Assembly: GCA_945872285.1 (NCBI GenBank)
Contig: CAMBZR010000059.1
Coordinates: 1 to 22,110 of the forward strand
From: Bordetella parapertussis
GTDB lineage: Bacteria > Pseudomonadota > Gammaproteobacteria > Burkholderiales > Burkholderiaceae_B
DNA: 22,110 nt
Direction of reading: 5' to 3'
Of the stretch, positions 16,132-22,110 are shown one piece after another. The first letter of the stretch is position 1. Each line of letters starts with the position of its first letter. A model generated the notes under the pieces. The model did no database searches and was not told the DNA's origin. It saw only the letters and a program-made list of their open reading frames with translations. A program made the translations under genes and the position numbers.

Positions 16132-17645
16132 ACATGCTTACGTTTTTTCTGCCGCAATCGTTTCGCTCACGGTTGGTGTTATTGGTGCTGGCGACCGTGC
16201 TGGCGGGGCAGGCGGCCACCCTTTACCTTGTCTCGGTGTATCAACGCGATCATGCCCAAACGGTTGCTTTGGATTTATTAGCAACAACCATACGCACGTT
16301 GCAATATTCGATGGAACACGTGCCGCCACCCGAACGGGCCGAGTTTGTTCGCCAGGCGTCACAAGGCCAATGGCGCCTGTGGGCCAAGCCTTTGCCCAAC
16401 GAGGCCAGATTGCAGCGCCGGGCCATACGCCCCGACCAGGCCGCGACCCGGATGCCCCAGCCTAAAGACGGTCAAACACCACGCCCCCCGCCTCCCGCGT
16501 CCACGGCGAATCCAAACCGAGCTTTACCGTTTGAAGCGCCCTCGGGCTTGGCGCCTGCCAAACCATTGTCACGCGAAACAGTCGCCAGCGACGACGTCAG
16601 GCGCGGTCTGGCCAGACTGATTGGCCGCCTGAACAATCGCTTAAGCGGCGACAGTCGCGTGGCACTCTCACGTGGGCCTACCCCAGAAATTTTTATTTCA
16701 CTTACCCGCAGCACTGAAGAACAAACGCCTCGTCAACGCGAATGGCTGGTGATTCCACTTGATCGCATCGACCCCCCTGTGGCGACGTCGCTGATTATTT
16801 GGTGGCTCAGCGGACTTGCTCTGGTGTTGCTGATTGCCGCCTGGTTCTCTTGGCACATCACACGCCCGATCACCCGACTGGTCGATGCGACAGACCGCCT
16901 CGCCGCAGGCAAGCCCGCACGTGTTGAGCCCGCGGGCCCCGCCGAAATCAAACGTCTGGGCGAACGCTTTAACGCCATGCTTGAGGCGCTCAGCCAGTCA
17001 GAGGCGACGCGACGCACCTTATTGGCAGGGCTGCCGCACGATCTCAAAGCGCCGTTATCGCGAATGTGGCTACGCATTGAGATGACCGATGACGTATCTT
17101 TGAAAGATGGCATGCGTAAAGACCTGAAAGATATGCAACACATGGTCGATCAGTTTATTCAATATGTCAGAGGTTCAGATTCCGCCACGTATCACTTTAC
17201 GACGTTTGCACTCAACGAGTGGGTGCTTGAACGAGTCGCAAACTGGCATGGCGCTCGCAGCGCAGTGGTGCTGGTCGGCGTGCCTGAGGCGGTTCGGGTC
17301 AACGCGGATAGTGTGGCACTTTCGCGCCTGCTAGACAATTTAATCAGCAACGCCTTGCATCACGGCGCGCCTCCGGTCGAGATCACACTGACCACACTGG
17401 ACCACTGGGCGGTCATGACTGTGAGCGATCACGGCGCAGGAATCGCTCCAGAACAGCGCGCCGAGGCGCTCAAGCCTTTTGTGCGACTCGACCAGGCCCG
17501 CACGCGAACCGGCAACGTCGGCTTAGGCCTCGCGCTAACAGAGGCAATCGCTCAGGCTCACGGCGGCACACTCACCCTCGATCGGGCAGAGCATGGTGGC
17601 CTGAGCGTCGAGATTCGTCTACCCAGAGCCCAGGCTCAGCCCTAA
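16128..17645 (+). CDS. EnvZ-like sensor histidine kinase
   Basis: The 505-aa protein starts at GTG 16128 (ATG at 16134 is an alternative). TM1 is at about 14-37 and TM2 at about 217-240. They flank a ~180-aa periplasmic domain with a Pro-rich stretch at about 109-146. HAMP follows (about 241-293). The H-box is GLPHDLKAPLSRMWLR with H304; the ATPase has N-box LLDNLISNALHHG, G1 DHGAGIAPE and G2 GLGLAL. In EnvZ-type kinases the residue four after His is Thr (HDLRT), needed for phosphatase activity; here it is A308. The partner regulator is encoded immediately upstream, overlapping by 4 nt. The stimulus is unknown. Confidence 0.9.
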   Translation: MNMLTFFLPQSFRSRLVLLVLATVLAGQAATLYLVSVYQRDHAQTVALDLLATTIRTLQYSMEHVPPPERAEFVRQASQGQWRLWAKPLPNEARLQRRAIRPDQAATRMPQPKDGQTPRPPPPASTANPNRALPFEAPSGLAPAKPLSRETVASDDVRRGLARLIGRLNNRLSGDSRVALSRGPTPEIFISLTRSTEEQTPRQREWLVIPLDRIDPPVATSLIIWWLSGLALVLLIAAWFSWHITRPITRLVDATDRLAAGKPARVEPAGPAEIKRLGERFNAMLEALSQSEATRRTLLAGLPHDLKAPLSRMWLRIEMTDDVSLKDGMRKDLKDMQHMVDQFIQYVRGSDSATYHFTTFALNEWVLERVANWHGARSAVVLVGVPEAVRVNADSVALSRLLDNLISNALHHGAPPVEITLTTLDHWAVMTVSDHGAGIAPEQRAEALKPFVRLDQARTRTGNVGLGLALTEAIAQAHGGTLTLDRAEHGGLSVEIRLPRAQAQP

Positions 17646-17648
17646 CCA

Positions 17649-18674
17649 TTAAGGTGCCCGATCAAACAGGCCCCGATAGGTCATCAAATTAAAAATTACC
17701 ATGATGGGCAAGACCACGATCGTGGCCGCCAGCACGAGTTGTAACGAGCCCTGTGCTGACGCGGCATCCCATAAGGTGAGAGTATCCAGAACGACAAACG
17801 GAAACATGCTGTAGGTCAACCCGCCTAGCAGCGCGACAAACAAAAACCAACAGAGCGTAAACGGTAGCCAAACTAACGAGCGATAACGAGACTGTGTCAC
17901 GCGGGTCAGGCTCATATCAATCCCGACAAAACACCCAAGCATCAGCAGCCAAACCGGAGCGGCCAGCACAAGGTTGGTCGCACTACTCCATTTATAAAAA
18001 ATAGCGGGGTTCGCAAGACCCAAAGCGATCGAGAGTGCCACCATGCCGGCAGCTGCCCAACGAATCGCGTGCCGAGCCCAACGGGCTGCAAAAAGCTGTA
18101 GTTCACCCTGTAGTCGCATCACAAGCCAGCATGCGCCCAACAGGGCATAGGCCGCCACGGTGCAAAGGGCAATAAAAACAGTGAACCAACCTTCAGGGGT
18201 ATCTTGTTTGAGACCCAACACCAACTGGGCTAACACGCCCCCATGCCCCAAGGCCGTCAGCAGCGAGCCGAGCCAGAACAAGGCGATCCAGCGGTCTCGC
18301 TTTTCGGTGGCGGCGCGAATCCTAAACTCAAACGCGACGCTGCGCAGCATCACCCCCAGCACCGTCAGTGACATGGGCACATAAAGCGCTCCCAAGACTG
18401 CTCCCCACGCTAAAGGAAACGCGGCCAAAAATAAGCCCACAGCCAGCAGCCACCAAAACCCATTGGCATCGCGCCAAGGACTCAAAGCGACCATCAATTG
18501 CGAACGCGCGTGTCTGGGTGCCAACAGCACCAGCACACCAACGCCAATATCAAACCCGTCGAACAACGCGCCGCCTAGAATCAGTACAAAAAGTAACGCC
18601 ATCATGAGCAAAGGCATCCAGAAAGACGGCGCACTCGCGCTTAAGCCCAACGAAGCTGCCAGTGCGTCGATCAT
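17649..18674 (-). CDS. cydB: Cytochrome bd-type oxidase subunit II (CydB-like)
   Basis: The 341-aa integral membrane protein has about eight hydrophobic segments. It carries FDGFDIGVGVL (equivalent to the DGFDMGVG of E. coli CydB), a SPWRDANGFWWL segment keeping the Asp and Asn of the PHWDGNQVW motif, and the ending TLTLWDAASAQGSL typical of subunit II. The start at 18674 gives MIDALAAS; the longer frame to 18848 lies inside cydA. The ATG overlaps the cydA stop (ATGA), so they are translationally coupled. It is shorter than E. coli CydB (379 aa). No heme ligands are expected in this subunit; it supports subunit I. Confidence 0.88.
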   Translation of the reverse strand: MIDALAASLGLSASAPSFWMPLLMMALLFVLILGGALFDGFDIGVGVLVLLAPRHARSQLMVALSPWRDANGFWWLLAVGLFLAAFPLAWGAVLGALYVPMSLTVLGVMLRSVAFEFRIRAATEKRDRWIALFWLGSLLTALGHGGVLAQLVLGLKQDTPEGWFTVFIALCTVAAYALLGACWLVMRLQGELQLFAARWARHAIRWAAAGMVALSIALGLANPAIFYKWSSATNLVLAAPVWLLMLGCFVGIDMSLTRVTQSRYRSLVWLPFTLCWFLFVALLGGLTYSMFPFVVLDTLTLWDAASAQGSLQLVLAATIVVLPIMVIFNLMTYRGLFDRAP

Positions 18675-20011
18675 GGTCGCATCCCGGGTTTGCGCACGGG
18701 CACCACGCCAAAGCGCGCGGCATGCCACAAAAGCTGAATAAAGCCCGTCACCATCAATGCATAACAAGCAAGGGCTGCGGCCAGCACCCACGCAAGTGTC
18801 GCGGGCGGGGCCTGGACGACCGCGTCTTGCTGAAGCAGACTGCCCCACACCAAGTAAGGTGCACGCCCCAGATCAGAAAGGTTCCAGTTCAAGAGCCAAG
18901 TCAAGGCACCCAAGCCGCCCGACCACACCAGAGTACGCAACAGCCACTTTGGATAACGCGCGGGCTCCAAGCCTTTTCGCAGCACGATAACCAGGGTGAA
19001 CAACATGAGCGCGCTTGACAGGGTCCCAGCGAGTAACGCCGCGCGCAAGAGCCAAAACAAGAGCACCACGGGGGGAAGCACCTCGCCGGTCAGGTCTAAC
19101 CCCAGAAGGCTTTCGTTGACCTGCCTGCCTAGCCATCTCTGCGCACTTAAGTCAGAGGCCAAAAAAACCGCAGTCGAGCGGGTTTTAACGTTGGGCGAAC
19201 CCAGCCAGACCCACTCAGGTGAGGCCGAGCTATACCAATAGCCCACCTGCGCGGCGGCGACCGCCGGTTGATAGCGCGCCACCATTCGCGCATTGCCATC
19301 AAGTGCAGCCCAATAAAGCAGCAAGGCGCACAAGGACACCAGCACCCCTGCACGAAACGATAAGTGCTCACCCGCATCAAGCGGACGGCGCAGGGCCTGC
19401 CAGGCCGTCACGCTCAATAACAAGAAACCCGCAAACAAAAATGCCCCCGCCACGAAGCCCAACGAGCGCCACAAGACAAACGGCGTCAAAATCACCTCGC
19501 TCCATTCATACACCTGATAGCGACCGTCGATCGGCGCGGCCCCGACCGGCGCCTGCGCCCACGTGTGCAGCACGACCACCCAAAACAAGGTCAGCGTCAA
19601 GCCAAGTGCCACCATCAGCACCGCAAAAAAATGAACTTTCGCAGACACACGGCGCTGACCAAACAGCACGACGCCCATAAATAACGCTTTAGTGATAAAA
19701 AACGTGGCTAGCCCAAACGCCAACAGCGGACCTGCGACGTTACCCGTGCGTTCAATCAGCGCGGGCCAGAGCGTACCAAACTCAATCAACACGGGCAAAG
19801 CCGTCGCCAACGCCAAAAAAAACGACAGCGCGAACGTTCTGACCCAAAAACGGTAGGCGGCTGTCCACCCCGACTCGGGGGCTTGCCAGGCCTGATAGCG
19901 AAACACACAAAGAATCCACCCCAATGCCATCGCAAGCGCCGCGAACAAAACGTGCGCATTCAGACTGAGGGCGAACTGAATCCGTGCGAGAAAAAGTGTT
20001 GAAATTTCCAT
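18671..20011 (-). CDS. cydA: Divergent cytochrome bd-type oxidase subunit I (CydA-like)
   Basis: The 446-aa membrane protein has about nine TM helices and belongs to the CydA/CioA superfamily: SLNAHVLFAAL keeps the heme ligand H20 (E. coli H19), HFFAVLMVALG resembles CioA, and LSDLGRAPY corresponds to AEYGRQPW with D380 in place of E445. Aligning from memory with E. coli CydA and Pseudomonas CioA, the E99 and E107 positions are G100 and K108, the b558 ligand H186 is G185, M393 is Ala/Leu, and the quinol-loop Lys/Glu are missing. Length is short (E. coli 522 aa). It may reduce O2 with a different electron donor than quinol. I set the start at 20011 (MEISTLFLARIQFALS); the longer frame overlaps glnS. 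Confidence 0.82.
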   Translation of the reverse strand: MEISTLFLARIQFALSLNAHVLFAALAMALGWILCVFRYQAWQAPESGWTAAYRFWVRTFALSFFLALATALPVLIEFGTLWPALIERTGNVAGPLLAFGLATFFITKALFMGVVLFGQRRVSAKVHFFAVLMVALGLTLTLFWVVVLHTWAQAPVGAAPIDGRYQVYEWSEVILTPFVLWRSLGFVAGAFLFAGFLLLSVTAWQALRRPLDAGEHLSFRAGVLVSLCALLLYWAALDGNARMVARYQPAVAAAQVGYWYSSASPEWVWLGSPNVKTRSTAVFLASDLSAQRWLGRQVNESLLGLDLTGEVLPPVVLLFWLLRAALLAGTLSSALMLFTLVIVLRKGLEPARYPKWLLRTLVWSGGLGALTWLLNWNLSDLGRAPYLVWGSLLQQDAVVQAPPATLAWVLAAALACYALMVTGFIQLLWHAARFGVVPVRKPGMRP

Positions 20012-20082
20012 GATTCGGGCTAGTGTAGACCGGTCGTGGCAAAATGATCCTTTTAATACGGCTTCAATACTCAAAATCCTGT

Positions 20083-21849
20083 ATGTCCACTGACTCTGTT
20101 TCACCGGTAACCACTAATTTTTTACGTAATATTATTGAAGCTGATCTGGCCTCCCAGCGCTTTGAGGGCAAGCGGTGGGCCGGCCATCCCGGGCCCGCGT
20201 CTGTTCAGGCAAACGGCTCGCCCGATCCCGCCAAGATCCGCACGCGGTTTCCGCCCGAGCCCAACGGCTATCTGCATATTGGTCATGCCAAGAGCATCTG
20301 CCTGAACTTTGGCTTAGCGCGCGACTATGGTGGCGTGTGTCACCTGCGTTTTGACGACACCAACCCCGAAAAAGAAGAGCAAGAGTATGTCGATGGCATC
20401 ATTGATGCGGTCAAGTGGCTGGGTTTTAACTGGCAGGCAAACGGCACTGAGCACCTGTTTTTTGCCAGCGATTATTTTGGTGTGATGTACGACTGCGCGC
20501 TGGCTCTGATCCAAGCTGGTCACGCTTACGTCGACGAGCAAAGCCCCGAGCAAATGCGCGCAATGCGCGGCACACTTACTGAAGCGGGTCAAAATTCGCC
20601 CTGGCGCGAACGCCCTGCTGCCGACTCGACCCGTTTACTGAACGAAATGCGCGACGGCAAGCACGCTGACGGCAGTATGGCGTTACGCGCAAAAATTGAG
20701 ATGGCGTCACCCAATATCAATCTGCGCGACCCCGTCTTGTACCGGATCCGGCATGCCACCCACCACCGCACAGGCGACCAGTGGTGCGTTTACCCGATGT
20801 ACGCCTTTGCCCATCCGATCGAAGACGCGCTCGAAGGCATCACTCACAGCATCTGCACGCTCGAGTTTGAAGACCAACGTCCGTTTTACGACTGGACGCT
20901 GAACCGTCTGAACGAGCTTGCCAAGTTGGCAGCCCCCCTGCCTCATCAGTACGAATTTGCGCGGCTCAACATGAGCTACATCGTCACTAGCAAACGCAAA
21001 CTCCTGCAACTGGTCAAAGAGGGTCACGTCACGGGTTGGGATGACCCACGCATGCCAACCATTGTGGGCTTGCGTCGTCGCGGCTACACGCCCGAAGCGT
21101 TGCGTCTGTTTTGTGACCGTACCGGAGTGTCTAAAAATAACGCTCGCATTGACTACAGCTTATTGGATCAGGCGTTGCGCGAAGTGCAAGACCCGGTTGC
21201 CCCTCGCTCGGTTGCCATCCTTGAACCCTTAAAACTTGTCATTACCAATTTTCCAGCGGGTCAGGTCGAGCCTTGTCAGGCACCGCGCAACCCGCACGCC
21301 CCTCAAGCGGGTCAGCGCCAGTTTGGCTTTACCCGCGAACTTTGGATTGAGCAAGAAGACTTCGCTGAGGTACCACCTCCTAAGTACTTTAGATTGTTTG
21401 TCGGCAACTCGGTACGCTTGAAGTACGGTTACGTGGTGACCTGCACCGGCTTTGTTAAAGATGTCTCAGGCAAAGTGACTGAAGTGCATGCTGAATACAA
21501 CCCAGACACAAAAAGTGGCACGGCCGGCTCAAATGCAGTCAAGGTAAAAGGCACTGTCACTTGGATCAGTGCGGCGCAGGCGATCCCCGCTGAGATTCGG
21601 CTATACGACCGTCTGTTTTCAGAGCCCTTTCCGGATGCGAGCGACAACGATTTTTTGACCTGCTTAAATCCCAATTCGGTGCAAAGCGTGATGGCGTGGC
21701 TTGAGCCGGGTACGGTTGCCATCCATGGCGTACTCTCTCAGTTTGAGCGCCTCGGGTACTTTGCTGTCGACTCGGTTGACTCGACCCCCGAGCGGCCCGT
21801 TTTTAATCGTGTCACAACACTAAAAGACACATGGGCCGCTGGCGTCTGA
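20083..21849 (+). CDS. glnS: Glutaminyl-tRNA synthetase
   Basis: This 588-aa class I synthetase charges tRNA-Gln. The HIGH motif is in [16 protein letters not shown], followed by [16 protein letters not shown]. The KMSKS-type loop reads [10 protein letters not shown] (E. coli has VMSKRKL), then [24 protein letters not shown]. The C-terminal anticodon-binding beta barrels follow ([25 protein letters not shown]). I chose the ATG at 20083 ([18 protein letters not shown]); the earlier one at 20044 adds 13 residues unlike the family. It diverges from cydA across 71 nt, and minC follows 16 nt downstream. Confidence 0.96.
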   Translation: MSTDSVSPVTTNFLRNIIEADLASQRFEGKRWAGHPGPASVQANGSPDPAKIRTRFPPEPNGYLHIGHAKSICLNFGLARDYGGVCHLRFDDTNPEKEEQEYVDGIIDAVKWLGFNWQANGTEHLFFASDYFGVMYDCALALIQAGHAYVDEQSPEQMRAMRGTLTEAGQNSPWRERPAADSTRLLNEMRDGKHADGSMALRAKIEMASPNINLRDPVLYRIRHATHHRTGDQWCVYPMYAFAHPIEDALEGITHSICTLEFEDQRPFYDWTLNRLNELAKLAAPLPHQYEFARLNMSYIVTSKRKLLQLVKEGHVTGWDDPRMPTIVGLRRRGYTPEALRLFCDRTGVSKNNARIDYSLLDQALREVQDPVAPRSVAILEPLKLVITNFPAGQVEPCQAPRNPHAPQAGQRQFGFTRELWIEQEDFAEVPPPKYFRLFVGNSVRLKYGYVVTCTGFVKDVSGKVTEVHAEYNPDTKSGTAGSNAVKVKGTVTWISAAQAIPAEIRLYDRLFSEPFPDASDNDFLTCLNPNSVQSVMAWLEPGTVAIHGVLSQFERLGYFAVDSVDSTPERPVFNRVTTLKDTWAAGV

Positions 21850-21851
21850 GT

Positions 21852-21857
21852 TATTAT
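21852..21857 (+). promoter_or_regulatory. -10-like box before minC
   Basis: TATTAT lies 8 nt before the minC ATG, just after the glnS stop. It may start a leaderless or very short-leader min transcript. No consensus -35 is seen. Confidence 0.3.
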
Positions 21858-21865
21858 GCTGTGCC

Positions 21866-22110
21866 ATGACGACCGATATTTCAGCCCTCGATTTTAAAAG
21901 CGCCACCCTCTACGCGATTCGTGTCGTGCTGCAGCACGCCGACACCCAAGCGCTGGTAAAAGCGCTAAAAAAACGCATGACTGACGCCGGTGCTTTTTTT
22001 GAAAACGAACCGGTTGTGATTGATGCGGGCGCAGTCGACGCAGTGATTGACTGGGTACCGTTGCTTAAGGCCTTTGCCGACCACCGCCTGCCTGTGATTG
22101 GTGTGGTGGC
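21866..22110 (+). CDS. minC: Septum site-determining protein MinC, 5' part
   Basis: An open frame runs off the window edge after 81 codons. It starts [19 protein letters not shown] and continues to [20 protein letters not shown] and [10 protein letters not shown]. This is the N-terminal MinC domain, which inhibits FtsZ polymerisation away from midcell, as found in Bordetella and relatives. The C-terminal MinD-binding beta helix lies beyond the window, and minD and minE are expected to follow. No clear ribosome binding site is visible before the ATG. Confidence 0.88.
   Translation, partial: MTTDISALDFKSATLYAIRVVLQHADTQALVKALKKRMTDAGAFFENEPVVIDAGAVDAVIDWVPLLKAFADHRLPVIGVV

Noticed and set aside
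1..22110. CRISPR arrays, tRNA or rRNA genes, prophage or attachment sites
   Set aside because: No regularly spaced repeats, cloverleaf pattern, rRNA sequence or phage genes were seen. The IS200/IS605 element is the only mobile element recognised.

Overview
The window looks like chromosome from a betaproteobacterium, most likely of the Alcaligenaceae/Bordetella branch of Burkholderiales. The evidence is the gene order ubiH-dusB-fis-purH-ruvC-ruvA with ruvB nearby, a Bug-family periplasmic binding protein, a short Fis, and glnS followed by minC. GC content is moderate to high. I would not name a genus.

Positions 1-2024 are accessory. The last ~50 codons of a 3-isopropylmalate dehydrogenase (leuB-type) gene lie on the minus strand and abut the right end of an IS200/IS605-family element. 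The element carries an apparently intact TnpB nuclease gene, a divergent tnpA that looks N-terminally trimmed, a structured right end that fits an omega (re)RNA, and a hairpin-bearing left end. The rest of the leuB-like gene is absent beyond the left end, where a TM2-domain membrane protein gene follows.

Positions 2670-7935 are a plus-strand housekeeping run: ubiH (ubiquinone synthesis), dusB (tRNA dihydrouridine), fis (nucleoid protein), purH (last two steps to IMP), ruvC and ruvA (Holliday junction processing). dusB-fis is the classic pairing, and fis and purH overlap by 4 nt. Positions 7955-12227 are a minus-strand block that separates ruvA from ruvB: a Thr/Ser dehydratase-like PLP enzyme, two NAD(P)-binding SDR proteins and a Bug solute-binding protein. 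ruvB (plus) and recQ (minus) then converge.

Positions 15415-17645 encode an OmpR/EnvZ-like two-component pair overlapping by 4 nt. cydB and cydA lie convergent to it and also overlap by 4 nt. The window closes with glnS and the 5' part of minC.

The most unusual item is the CydA-like protein. It keeps the bd-oxidase fold and several core residues, but lacks the recognisable b558 ligands, the two helix glutamates and the quinol-loop residues of canonical CydA. It may be a bd-superfamily oxygen reductase with a different electron donor. Other points worth a second look are the leuB/IS junction, the sensor kinase with Ala in place of the phosphatase Thr, and several -10-like boxes placed directly before start codons.
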